Source: Streptomyces pacificus (GTDB lineage Bacteria > Actinomycetota > Actinomycetes > Streptomycetales > Streptomycetaceae). Taken from it: a DNA stretch of 64,000 nt. Made by a program: the position numbers and the translations under genes. The stretch is taken from contig NZ_BLLG01000001.1 in assembly GCF_011766325.1 (NCBI RefSeq), forward strand, positions 62,001 to 126,000. Reading direction: 5' to 3'. The notes beneath the pieces are model-generated. The model made no database searches and was not told where the DNA came from. It saw only the letters and a list, made by a program, of their open reading frames with translations. This document shows, in pieces, positions 55,097-64,000 of the stretch (positions are counted from its first letter, which is position 1; each line of letters begins with the position of its first letter).

Positions 55097-55548
55097 CGGG
55101 GCACCGCTCCCGCCTTCCCCGCCGGTCAGAGGCGCGCGGCCGGGTGCCGCCCGCCCGCCGGGCCCGATGGCGGCCGGGCGAGGTGACTGTGGGGCCCCGC
55201 TCAGGTGACCGAGACGGCCGGGGCGGGCCGGTACCGGTGGCACGGGCGGTGTGGGCTGGTTCCGCTGGCCCGGCTGGCCCGGCTGGCCCGGCTGGTGCAG
55301 GCCGGTGGCCGGTGGTACCGACGGCGCGGCCGGAGCCGGCGCGTACGGGGTGCGGGCCGATGCGGGTGGTACGCGTGGTGCAAGCCGGTTCCGGTGGCCC
55401 GGCTGGTGCCGGGCCGGTGCCGGTACCGGTGGTACCGACGGCGCGGACCGCCACGGCGGTACGGCCGGGGCGGAGCGGGGCCGGGCATCGGCCCGGCCCC
55501 GCCCCGGGAACGCCGGCCGGCAGCCGGCCGGCCGCTCCCGGCACCGGC
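55097..55548. other. 452-bp low-complexity intergenic region
   Basis: Convergent region without a gene. Contains CTGGCCCGG direct repeats (from 55265) and GGTACCGGTGG-like words (about 55300-55440). Confidence 0.6.
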
Positions 55549-56244
55549 TCATGTGAGCCGGATGTCATCCCCCCGGGCGTGCAGCGTCACCCCCGCGTCG
55601 TCGACCGAGACACGGGTCGGGGTGAGGCCCGCGGGCAGCTCCGGTACCTCGACCTTCCGGTCGGCGAAGGCCGCCGAGATCCGGGGGCCGGAGGGGTCGA
55701 CCGGCCGCCCCGCGAACGAGGCCGCGACCGGCACCAGGGAGATCGTCCGCCCGGTCAGCCGCGGTTCGGCCACGACGGTCAGCGGGAGGCCCAGGATCTC
55801 GGCCTCGACGCGCAGCCGGCCGGCTCCGTCCGCCGAGAGCGTGGCGTCCGGCCCGAGCCCCTCCCCCAGGGAGTCGAACGGTGCCGTGAAGACGGCGTCG
55901 GCGGACGCGGCCTCGTACCCGCCGTCCCGCTCGGCGACATCGCGCAGTTCCACCGTGGCCCGTACCGACCTGCCCTCCTCGGTCGTCGCGTCCGCCTGCA
56001 CCTCAACCGTCGGAAACGCTCCACGGGCCGCGTTCAGCAGGAAGGGGAAGCCGCCGATGGTCACCTGCGGAGTGCCGGACAGCGTGTGCTGCCGTGCGGC
56101 GATCCGCTCCGCGATCCGCTGCTCGGCGAGGGCCGCGCAGACACGGTCGGCGACCGGTAGCCCGACGAGCAGCAGGGCCGTCACCAGGGACAGGGACACC
56201 CACAGCCATCGCCGGCGACGGCCACCCGCGGGGCGCCGCATCAT
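55549..56244 (-). CDS. LmeA-like phospholipid-binding protein (DUF2993)
   Basis: A 231-residue protein. N-terminal signal anchor (WLWVSLSLVTALLLVGLPVA), then LAEQRIAERIAARQHTLSGT, PQVTIGGFPFLLNAARGAFP and VRATVELRDVAERDGGYEAA: the DUF2993 pattern. In mycobacteria LmeA supports mannan elongation (recalled). The start overlaps the MMPL gene stop; the pair suggest lipid transport across the envelope. Confidence 0.86.
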   Translation of the reverse strand: MMRRPAGGRRRRWLWVSLSLVTALLLVGLPVADRVCAALAEQRIAERIAARQHTLSGTPQVTIGGFPFLLNAARGAFPTVEVQADATTEEGRSVRATVELRDVAERDGGYEAASADAVFTAPFDSLGEGLGPDATLSADGAGRLRVEAEILGLPLTVVAEPRLTGRTISLVPVAASFAGRPVDPSGPRISAAFADRKVEVPELPAGLTPTRVSVDDAGVTLHARGDDIRLT

Positions 56245-58763
56245 GACGCGCTCCCGGCGCCGGCCAGGGGCGCCGTCTCACCCGAGGGTGGGGGCGGCGC
56301 GGATTCGCCGTGGCCGTCGTCCTCGATCGCCAGCCTCGGCAGCAGTCTGTCCAGCGGGCCAGGAAGCCACCAGTTGGCCCGGCCGAGCAGGACCATGGTG
56401 GACGGTACGAGCACGCCGCGCACCACGGTGGCGTCCAGTGCGACCGCCGTGGCCAGGCCGATACCGGCCATCTTCACCACGGGGTCGTCGGACAGCAGAT
56501 AGCCGAGGAAGACGCTCACCATGATCAGTGCCGCGCTGGTGATGATCCGGCCCGTCGCGGAGAGCCCGGCGATCACCGAGCCCCGGTTGTCCCCGCCGCG
56601 CAGATACGCGGCGCGCACGGCGCTCAGCAGGAACACCTCGTAGTCCATCGCCAGCCCGAACAGGACGGCGAACATCAGCAGCGGCACATACCCGGGGATC
56701 GGCACCGGCCCTTCGAGCCCGATCAGCGCCGCGCCCCACCCCCACTGGAAGACGGCGGTGAGCACCCCGTAGGAAGCACCGACCGAGACCAGGTTCATCA
56801 GCGCCGCCTTCACCGCGACCACCGGGGAGCGGAAGGCCACCAGCAGGAGCAGTGCGGCGACGGTCAGCACGAAGCCGATGACCAGCGGCATCCGCTCGGT
56901 GAGCCGTTCGTTCAGGTCGGTCTGCGCCGCCGTGACCCCGCCCACATGGGACACCACGCCGGTGCCCTCGGTGGCCCCGGGGAGGGTCTCCTGCCGCAGC
57001 CGGTTGACCAGCGCCTCCGTGGCCGGGTCCGAGGGAGCGGTGGTGGGGGTGACCTGCCAGCGCACATGGGTGCCGCTCGCGTCCAACTGCGCGGGCCCGA
57101 CGGAGGCGACCCCGGTCGCCGCGCGCAGTGCGTCGGTCACGGCCGCGACCCGGGTGTCGTCCGGGCCCGAGGCTGCCGCGGGCAGCGTGGACACGACCTG
57201 GAGCGGACCGTTGGCGCCGGGCCCGAACGCGTCGGCCAGCCGGTCGTACGCGGTACGGCTCGCCGTGCCGAGCGCCTTGTCGCCCGCGTCGAACTGACCG
57301 AAGGTCAACTGGGCCGCCGGGGCTGCGAGTACGCCGGTCAGCGCGAGCCCGGCCAGCAGGCAGCGCCACGGCCGGGAGGCGACGAACGCGGCGATCCGGC
57401 CCCAGCCGGCCGGAGCGGCCTCCTGCCCTCGGTCCGGCTCCCGCTGTCCCCCCTGGTCGCCGGTGGCCGCAGGTCCACCCGGCTCGGCCCTGTCGTGCCG
57501 TGCGGCGGCCGGCTCTCCCGGCTTGCCGTGGCGGCTCGGTATGCCCTGCCCCTGCCGTGCACCCCCGTCGGCCTGCTCGGCCTGCTCGGTCTGCCCGGTC
57601 TGTTCGGCCAGTTCTGCCCGTTCGGTCCCTTCAGCGTGTTCTGCCCGTTCGGTCCGTCCGGCGCGTGCAGCCTGCTTGCACGGTTCGGTCTCTCCGGTCC
57701 GTGCGGTCTGCTCGCTCCGGCCGCTCCGCCTGCCCCGTTCCCGTCGTGCGCCCCGCGCCCTTGGTGCGAGCCGCGGTCCGAGCAGTGCCAGCACGGCGGG
57801 CAGCAGCGTGAGTGTGGCCGCCATGGCCAGCACCACCGCGATTCCCGGGGCCAGTGCCAGCGCCTGCAGCAGGGGAAGTCCGCCCAGCGCGAGCCCGGCG
57901 AGGGCGGCGACGACGGCACTGCCCGCGAACACGACCGCCTTTCCGGAGCTCGCGGTGGTGCGTGCGGCCGCGTCCTCGACCCCCACCCCGGCCGCCAGCA
58001 GCTCGCGGAAGCGGCTCAGGCAGAAGAGCGTGTAGTCGATGCCGACACCGAGGCCGATCATCGCCGCGATGGTCGCCCCCGCGGACGGCATGTCCATCAG
58101 ATGCCCGACCAGGCCGATCAGGCAGAGGGAAGCGCCGAGGCCGACGGCTCCCGTGAGCAGCGGCACCCCGGCCGCGACCAGGCTGCCGAAGCCGACGGCC
58201 AGGACGACGAAGGCGGCCGCGATGCCGATGAGTTCGCTGTGCCCGGTGGAGCCCTTGTCCGCAGCCGCGGCGAGTTCACCGCCGGCCGTCACCTCGATTC
58301 CCGCCCGGGTGGCGGGGGCGGCCGCGTCCGTGACCGCGCGGGTGGTCTCCGCGGTGATGTCCCGGCCGCCGACATCGAGTTCGACCGTCAGTCTGCCGGT
58401 GCGCCCGTCGGCGCTGAGGCCGCCGCCTGCCGTGTCGTAAGGGGTGGTCACGGCCACGACATGGTCGACGCGCTCGACGGCCCGGGCCGCCTCCTCGACG
58501 GCTTCGCGCTGCCCGGGCGAGGTGAGCGGCGCGGTGCCGGACGGTGCGTACAGGACCACGGGCTGCCGCCCGGAGGCCGGGTCGGCGAAGGCGGCGGCCG
58601 AGTCGCGCGCGGCCTGGCTGTCGCTGCCGGGGATGGTCACGGCCTCGCTCGTGACCATCCCGAAGGCCCCGACGGCGGAGGCCAGGGCGGCGAGCAGCAG
58701 CAGCCACGCGGCCGCGGTGCGTTTCGGTCTGCGGGCGCACCAGCGCCCTACGGCCAGGAGCAT
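56241..58763 (-). CDS. MMPL/RND-family lipid transporter
   Basis: An 840-residue proton-driven exporter: TM1 AAAWLLLLAALASAVGAFGM, large extracytoplasmic loop, then MMPL domain with GLGVGIDYTLFCLSRFRELL, second loop and the second MMPL half with LFGLAMDYEVFLLSAVRAAY (Asp-Tyr pairs for proton relay present in both). Odd: between the halves (about residues 375-470) there is a Glu/Arg/Thr-rich cytoplasmic insert (QTARTGETEP, AEHAEGTERAELAEQTGQTE) of repetitive sequence. ATG 58763. Coupled to the LmeA-like gene and divergent from a TetR gene. Confidence 0.92.
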   Translation of the reverse strand: MLLAVGRWCARRPKRTAAAWLLLLAALASAVGAFGMVTSEAVTIPGSDSQAARDSAAAFADPASGRQPVVLYAPSGTAPLTSPGQREAVEEAARAVERVDHVVAVTTPYDTAGGGLSADGRTGRLTVELDVGGRDITAETTRAVTDAAAPATRAGIEVTAGGELAAAADKGSTGHSELIGIAAAFVVLAVGFGSLVAAGVPLLTGAVGLGASLCLIGLVGHLMDMPSAGATIAAMIGLGVGIDYTLFCLSRFRELLAAGVGVEDAAARTTASSGKAVVFAGSAVVAALAGLALGGLPLLQALALAPGIAVVLAMAATLTLLPAVLALLGPRLAPRARGARRERGRRSGRSEQTARTGETEPCKQAARAGRTERAEHAEGTERAELAEQTGQTEQAEQADGGARQGQGIPSRHGKPGEPAAARHDRAEPGGPAATGDQGGQREPDRGQEAAPAGWGRIAAFVASRPWRCLLAGLALTGVLAAPAAQLTFGQFDAGDKALGTASRTAYDRLADAFGPGANGPLQVVSTLPAAASGPDDTRVAAVTDALRAATGVASVGPAQLDASGTHVRWQVTPTTAPSDPATEALVNRLRQETLPGATEGTGVVSHVGGVTAAQTDLNERLTERMPLVIGFVLTVAALLLLVAFRSPVVAVKAALMNLVSVGASYGVLTAVFQWGWGAALIGLEGPVPIPGYVPLLMFAVLFGLAMDYEVFLLSAVRAAYLRGGDNRGSVIAGLSATGRIITSAALIMVSVFLGYLLSDDPVVKMAGIGLATAVALDATVVRGVLVPSTMVLLGRANWWLPGPLDRLLPRLAIEDDGHGESAPPPPSGETAPLAGAGSAS

Positions 58764-58812
58764 GCGAAAGCCGTCCTTCTCGTGCGGTGGCCCGGAGGGG
58801 CGCGGAGTGTCG

Positions 58813-58855
58813 TTGCACTCGATGTGCAAGCAGCACGGTTGCATCGCGAGTGCAA
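58813..58855. promoter_or_regulatory. Two operators between MMPL and TetR genes
   Basis: TTGCAC-N5-GTGCAA (58813-58829, perfect palindrome) and TTGCAT-N5-GTGCAA (58839-58855, one mismatch) lie 26 bp apart, start to start, in the divergent promoter region. Two copies with the same spacing and arms strongly suggest TetR sites. Confidence 0.82.
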
Positions 58856-58885
58856 TAATGTCAACGCAGTGAGGGGAGGACCCAG

Positions 58886-59569
58886 ATGGACCAGGCGGAC
58901 CGGCGGGCGCCGGATCGTGCCCGGGGGAGCGGCGGGGCTCGTCCCGGAACCGCAGGCGGACCCGCCAGGGACGGCCGCACCGAGCGCGGGCGCCAGACCA
59001 GGGACCGGATCGCCGATGCGTTGCTCTCCCTGCTCGACGACGGCGAGACCCAGTTCCCCGCTGACCGGGTGGCGGAGCGGGCCGGGGTGTCACGGCGCCT
59101 GGTGTTCCACCACTTCGCCGACATGGGGCAGCTTCAGGATGTCGCCGTGGCCCGGCGGCTCGACCAGTTGGCCGCGCGGATAGTGCCGCTGCCGGCCGAG
59201 GGGCCGAGGGGGGCGAGGGTGGCCGCGCTGGTCGAGCAGCGTGCGCGGATCCTGGAGTGGATCACACCGGCGCGGTTGACGATGCTGCGGCTGGAGAACC
59301 CGTCCGAACGGGTCGAGTCGGCCACCCGCCAGGTGTTCGACTTCGCCCGGCGGCGGCTGACCGAGGTCTTCGCCGAGGAACTGGACCGGCTCTCCGGAGA
59401 CCGCAGGGCCGAACTGCTCAACGGGCTGGACGCGGTGACCACATGGGGCGTCTGGTACCACTGGCGCAGCAACGGGCTCGACCCGGACACCGCGCGCCGC
59501 ACCATGGAGACCGCGGTCCACGCGCTGCTCGCCGTGACCGACCGGGAGCCGGGGCCCTCAGGCCCGTGA
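58886..59569 (+). CDS. TetR-family transcriptional regulator of the MMPL operon
   Basis: A 227-residue regulator. After a disordered Arg/Gly N-terminus (about 35 residues): RDRIADALLSLLDDGETQFP and VAERAGVSRRLVFHHFADMG, a full TetR helix-turn-helix. C-terminal ligand domain unclassified. GAGGGGAGG precedes ATG 58886. Divergent from the MMPL gene with paired palindromes between. Confidence 0.92.
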   Translation: MDQADRRAPDRARGSGGARPGTAGGPARDGRTERGRQTRDRIADALLSLLDDGETQFPADRVAERAGVSRRLVFHHFADMGQLQDVAVARRLDQLAARIVPLPAEGPRGARVAALVEQRARILEWITPARLTMLRLENPSERVESATRQVFDFARRRLTEVFAEELDRLSGDRRAELLNGLDAVTTWGVWYHWRSNGLDPDTARRTMETAVHALLAVTDREPGPSGP

Positions 59570-59871
59570 CGGGCCCGGGGGTGCTCGGCGGCACCGACCG
59601 CAGGGCCCACCGCCCGGCGTTCCACGGCGGGCCGGGGCCCCGCCCGGCGTTCCGCGGGAGCCCGCCTTGTGGAGGCCGCAGCCGTGCGCCGTCCCGTTCC
59701 GCCCGGGGGCCGCGGCAGCCGCGCTGCAGGACGGTCCCGGGCCTGCCCGACGACCCGGCCGGGGTCCGCCGGGGAGCCGCTCCGGCGGGCCCTGCGCACC
59801 CCCGGCCCGGGGACCCCACCCCGTGCTCCCCGGGTCCCGCCCCCGGGCGCGGTCCGCCTATTGTCGTCCTC
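59570..59871. other. 302-bp GC-rich region
   Basis: No gene. Only GC-rich repeats of the CCCGGCGTTCC/CGCGG type; promoter of mec probably near its end. Confidence 0.5.
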
Positions 59872-60294
59872 ATGCTGACCATCACCCAGGCTCTGTACGA
59901 CCGGATCGTCGCCCATGCCCGCGAGGACCACCCCGACGAAGCGTGCGGTGTGGTCGCGGGGCCCGCCGGTGAGGGAAGGCCCGAGCGCTTCGTCCCCATG
60001 CTCAACGCCGCCCGTTCGCCCACGTTCTACGAGTTCGACTCGGCGGACCTGCTGAAGCTCTACCGGGAGATGGACGACCGGGACGAGGAGCCGGTGATCA
60101 TCTACCACTCCCACACGGCGACCGAGGCGTACCCCTCCCGCACCGACGTCTCGTACGCCAACGAGCCCGGCGCCCACTATGTGCTCGTCTCCACGGCGGA
60201 CACCGACGACGCCGGCCCGTTCCAGTTCCGCTCCTTCCGGATCCTCGACGGCGAGGTCACCGAGGAGGAGATCGAGGTCGTCGAGGCGTACTGA
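59872..60294 (+). CDS. mec: Mec-type JAMM metallopeptidase (CysO-cysteine peptidase)
   Basis: A 140-residue JAMM/MPN+ enzyme. The motif is complete: Glu in DEACGVVAG, then YHSHTATEAYPSRTD, that is HxH-x7-Sxx-D for Zn. It should release cysteine from CysO-Cys, as Mec does in Mycobacterium (recalled). ATG 59872. Precedes leader peptide, cysO and cysM. Confidence 0.92.
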   Translation: MLTITQALYDRIVAHAREDHPDEACGVVAGPAGEGRPERFVPMLNAARSPTFYEFDSADLLKLYREMDDRDEEPVIIYHSHTATEAYPSRTDVSYANEPGAHYVLVSTADTDDAGPFQFRSFRILDGEVTEEEIEVVEAY

Positions 60295-60381
60295 CCCCGG
60301 GTGTCCGTCAGGTGAACGGTTCGGGTTCACCATCTGAGATCACACGCCGGAGGCGGGTTCGGGAATCGTTACGATGACCAC

Positions 60382-60507
60382 ATGGTTTCCCCTGACGTGA
60401 GCGAGAAGACGCCGGGCACACCGCTGCTCGTGGCGCGGCTGCACGTCGATCTGTGCCGTCTGGCCAGCGCCATCTGTACGCGCTGCGGGGATGCCCGCAC
60501 GGCCTGA
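60382..60507 (+). CDS. Cys-rich 41-residue leader peptide upstream of cysO-cysM
   Basis: MVSPDVSEKTPGTPLLVARL, then HVDLCRLASAICTRCGDART. The core LVxRxHVDLCRLASAxC is the actinobacterial putative leader peptide found before cysteine and sulfur genes. Three Cys codons near the end fit ribosome attenuation when cysteine is short. The gap to cysO (107 bp) could fold into the attenuator. Confidence 0.78.
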   Translation: MVSPDVSEKTPGTPLLVARLHVDLCRLASAICTRCGDARTA

Positions 60508-60613
60508 GCCCACGGCCGGCCACCGCAGCGACCCTGTACCAGCCCCTGCGCGGGGGCCCAGCCGCGCGCCCGTATGTACACGCCCCGACGTCCTTCCGAC
60601 AGGAGCCCACGCC

Positions 60614-60901
60614 ATGGCCATCGAGGTCCGCATTCCGACCATCCTCCGCACCTACACCGACGGCGCCAAGGCCGTCGAGGGCAGCGGGGGCACGCTCGCC
60701 GAGCTGTTCGCCGACCTCGAGACCCGGCACCCCGGAATCCATGCACGGATCGTTGACGAGGCGAACGGCGAGCAGCTCCGCCGCTTCGTGAACGTCTATC
60801 TGAACGACGAGGACGTCCGCTTCCTCGACGGCATCTCGACCGAGCTGTCCGACGGCGACAACGTGACGATCCTGCCCGCCGTGGCCGGCGGCATGGCCTG
60901 A
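60614..60901 (+). CDS. cysO: CysO-type ubiquitin-fold sulfur carrier protein
   Basis: A 95-residue MoaD/ThiS-fold protein: MAIEVRIPTILRTYTDGAKA, VEGSGGTLAELFADLETRHP, FVNVYLNDEDVRFLDGISTE. C-terminus PAVAGGMA: the GG that carries the thiocarboxylate is followed by two extra residues, so it must be trimmed before activation (by analogy with QbsE-type carriers cut by JAMM proteins). ATG 60614. Stop is 13 bp before cysM. Confidence 0.92.
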   Translation: MAIEVRIPTILRTYTDGAKAVEGSGGTLAELFADLETRHPGIHARIVDEANGEQLRRFVNVYLNDEDVRFLDGISTELSDGDNVTILPAVAGGMA

Positions 60902-61864
<963 letters not shown>

Positions 61865-61878
61865 CGCAGCGGACAACG

Positions 61879-61921
61879 CCGCCACCCGGGGCGGGCCGCG
61901 GGGCCGTGCCCCGGGTGGCGG
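61879..61921 (+). terminator. Terminator after cysM
   Basis: CGCCACCCGGGGC (61880-61892) pairs perfectly with GCCCCGGGTGGCG (61908-61920), one extra C-G outside; starts 16 bp after the stop. Confidence 0.87.
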
Positions 61922-62209
61922 GCGGTGCGGGCAGCAGGAGCGCGGTGCGCCCCTGCCCCCGACGATGCCGGCGCGCATCCACGGGCGCGCGGTCCGGGCG
62001 CCCGACCGTCACACGTCGTCCTATCCGGTGACAGGGCAGGTGAGTTCTCCCACAACGGGCACGTGCGAAGGAGCGCTCCACACTTTCGCGCCTTACGCTC
62101 GACGGACCGCACGACCTCCCCTGCGCACCCTCGGCACCCCCGCCACCCGCCCCCGCCACCCGCCCCGTTTCCCGCTCACGGGACGACCGTCCACGGAGGT
62201 TCCAGCTCC
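61922..62209. other. Intergenic region before the MBL hydrolase
   Basis: 288 bp, no gene. In mycobacteria rhomboid-like and murI genes lie here; none is present. Confidence 0.6.
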
Positions 62210-62962
62210 ATGAAGCTCACCGTCGTCGGCTGCTCGGGGTCGTTCCCGTCCGCGGAATCGGCCTGCTCGAGCTACCTCGTAGAGGCCGACGGCTTCCGGC
62301 TGCTGCTCGACATGGGCAACGGCGCCCTCGGCGAGCTGCAGCGACACATCGGTCTCTACGACCTCGACGCCGTCTTTCTGAGCCATCTTCACGCGGATCA
62401 CTGCATCGACATGTGCGGGTACTTCGTCGCCCGCTACTACCGCCACGACGGAGGCCGTTGCGAAGCCATCCCGGTGTACGCGCCGGAGGGCGCGGAGCAG
62501 CGGCTGACCACGGCGTACGCCGACACCCCCTCGGACACGTCGATGAGCGAGGTGTTCGACTTCCACTCCCTGAAGCCGGGCGTCTTCGAGATCGGGCCCT
62601 TCTCGCTGCGCACCGAGAAGGTGGCGCACCCTGTCGAGACCTTCGCCGTCCGTATCGAGCACGGCGGCCGGTCCCTGACGTACTCCGGCGACACGGGTGT
62701 CTGCGAAGCCCTGGTCGACCTGGCCCAGGGCACCGACCTCTTCCTCTGCGAAGCGGCCTTCACGCACGGCAAAGAGGACATCCCGGACCTCCATCTCAAC
62801 GGTCGCGAGGCCGGCGCCCACGCCGCGCGCGCCGGGGCGGGCCGACTGGTGCTGACCCACATCCCGCCGTGGACGGACGCCGAGCGGAATCTCGCGGACG
62901 CCCGGGATGTCTTCGAAGGCCCGGTCGAGCTGGCGACCCCCGGAGCGGTCTACGAACTCTGA
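62210..62962 (+). CDS. Metallo-beta-lactamase-fold hydrolase (Rv1339-like)
   Basis: A 250-residue MBL protein: GCSGSFPSAESACSSYLVEA, zinc motif FLSHLHADHCIDMCGYF (HxHxDH), then ACKDLFLCEAAF-like LFLCEAAFTHG and VLTHIPPWTD (late His). Closest to the RNase Z/Rv1339 group, where the mycobacterial protein is reported as a cyclic-nucleotide phosphodiesterase. ATG 62210, GGAGG 11 bp before. Adjacent to rph, as in mycobacteria. Confidence 0.88.
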   Translation: MKLTVVGCSGSFPSAESACSSYLVEADGFRLLLDMGNGALGELQRHIGLYDLDAVFLSHLHADHCIDMCGYFVARYYRHDGGRCEAIPVYAPEGAEQRLTTAYADTPSDTSMSEVFDFHSLKPGVFEIGPFSLRTEKVAHPVETFAVRIEHGGRSLTYSGDTGVCEALVDLAQGTDLFLCEAAFTHGKEDIPDLHLNGREAGAHAARAGAGRLVLTHIPPWTDAERNLADARDVFEGPVELATPGAVYEL

Positions 62963-63206
62963 GACGCCGGGGCCCGGCTCGACGTACCGCCGCACGAGCG
63001 GCAGCGGAGCCCGCCCCACCGGCCCGGCGGGGTACGAGCCGGACCACGGGCGCTGCGCCCGCCGGCAGCGCCGGACCGCTTCCGGATGCCCCTGGCGGGG
63101 CGGCAGGGCCTGCCTGCGGGAACCGACACCCTCGACGCGGTGCGGTGGACGGCCCGGGACCGCCCACCGCACCGGGCCCCCAGCCGTGTACGGATAGGCT
63201 CACCGC

Positions 63207-63944
63207 ATGTCTCGTATCGACGGCCGCACCCCCGAACAGCTCCGCCCCGTCACCATCGAACGCGGTTGGAGCAAGCACGCAGAGGGCTCCGTCCTCATCG
63301 CCTTCGGCGACACCAAGGTCTTCTGCACCGCCTCCGTCACCGAGGGCGTCCCCCGCTGGCGGAAGGGCAGCGGTGAGGGCTGGGTCACCGCCGAGTACTC
63401 CATGCTGCCCCGCTCCACCAACACCCGCGGAGACCGGGAGTCCGTCCGCGGCAGGATCGGCGGCCGCACCCACGAGATCTCCCGCCTCATCGGCCGGTCC
63501 CTGCGCGCCGTCATCGACTGCAAGGCCCTCGGAGAGAACACCGTCGTCCTCGACTGCGACGTCCTCCAGGCCGACGGCGGTACCCGGACCGCCGCCATCA
63601 CCGGCGCCTACGTCGCCCTCGCCGACGCCGTCGCCTGGGCCCGGGCCAACAAGCTCGTCAAGGCCGGCCGCCAACCACTCACCGGCACCGTCGCCGCCGT
63701 CTCCGTCGGCATCGTCGACGGCACACCCCTGCTCGACCTCTGCTACGAGGAGGACGTACGCGCCGAGACCGACATGAACGTCGTCTGCACCGGCGACGGC
63801 CGGTTCGTCGAGGTCCAGGGCACCGCCGAGGCCGAGCCGTTCGACCGCAAGGAGCTCAACGCCCTCCTCGACCTCGCCACCGGCGGCTGCGCCGACCTCG
63901 CGGCGCTCCAGACCGCCGCACTCGCCACGTCCCTGGGCGGATGA
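63207..63944 (+). CDS. rph: Ribonuclease PH
   Basis: A 245-residue phosphorolytic 3'-exoribonuclease that trims tRNA 3' ends. [40 protein letters not shown] (substrate/phosphate loop with RSTNTR), [20 protein letters not shown] and [20 protein letters not shown] all match. ATG 63207. Nothing follows within the window but 50 bp of GC-rich DNA; the rdgB-like gene expected next is not yet reached. Confidence 0.96.
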   Translation: MSRIDGRTPEQLRPVTIERGWSKHAEGSVLIAFGDTKVFCTASVTEGVPRWRKGSGEGWVTAEYSMLPRSTNTRGDRESVRGRIGGRTHEISRLIGRSLRAVIDCKALGENTVVLDCDVLQADGGTRTAAITGAYVALADAVAWARANKLVKAGRQPLTGTVAAVSVGIVDGTPLLDLCYEEDVRAETDMNVVCTGDGRFVEVQGTAEAEPFDRKELNALLDLATGGCADLAALQTAALATSLGG

Positions 63945-64000
63945 CCCGGGGCGACCCGCGTGGACGGGGGCATCGCCCGGGGTGAACAGGGCGGACCGGG

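Noticed and set aside
63941..63985. Start of rdgB after rph
   Set aside because: The ATG overlapping the rph stop runs only 14 codons to a TGA without any match; the expected gene must lie beyond the window or elsewhere.

Overview
The window looks like a piece of a Streptomyces core chromosome. GC content is very high, codon third positions are almost all G or C, GTG/TTG starts are common, and the gene order (matAB, narK-nnaR, sigU-rsuA, malic enzyme, HU, murA ... lrp-hpd, ssgG, immune-inhibitor-A protease, pncA-pncB, clpS, mec-cysO-cysM, rph) matches, from memory, the SCO2963 to SCO2904 stretch of S. coelicolor. All homology statements here rest on reading motifs and on recall; no search was run. 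No rRNA, tRNA, CRISPR array or insertion sequence was seen.

Layout. 0-2.5 kb: an MFS exporter divergent from a LysR regulator. 2.6-6.9 kb: a three-gene extracellular polysaccharide operon (matA, matB, acyltransferase). 7.0-9.6 kb: nitrate transporter narK and the HemD-like regulator nnaR. 9.8-14.6 kb: CGNR zinc-finger protein, ECF sigma/anti-sigma pair, HelD-type ATPase with a minisatellite-encoded tail. 15-20.3 kb: malic enzyme, HU, murA, YqgE, DUF3039. 20.8-22.6 kb: TetR regulator, DUF998 membrane protein, DUF4287. 23.1-28.7 kb: three-subunit molybdenum hydroxylase whose Fe-S subunit carries a disordered N-terminal extension of nearly 600 residues.

28.7-32.9 kb is an accessory island and the most unusual part. 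It holds truncated GNAT and methyltransferase genes, a 37-residue peptide gene with an excellent ribosome binding site and an FxLD-like segment, an intact peptide deformylase coupled to the remains of an XRE-type regulator, a radical SAM gene lacking its CxxxCxxC start but keeping a Cys-x-Pro tail, and a frameshifted PCMT-like methyltransferase. It reads as a decaying RiPP-type peptide-modification module. In two places, two divergent genes have both lost their 5' ends at one junction.

33.1-64 kb returns to core content: SF2 helicase, IclR regulator, Lon-like secreted protease, lrp-hpd (tyrosine catabolism), TPR protein, glycolate-oxidase-like flavoprotein, SsgA-like sporulation protein, two RDD proteins, secreted M6 metalloprotease, NAD salvage (pncA, pncB), clpS, amino-acid permease, an LmeA/MMPL pair under a TetR regulator with two clear operators, the Mec-CysO-CysM cysteine pathway with a Cys-rich leader peptide, an MBL-fold hydrolase and RNase PH.

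A general trait is short GC-rich tandem repeats (9-36 bp units) at more than ten unrelated places, both between genes and inside gene ends.
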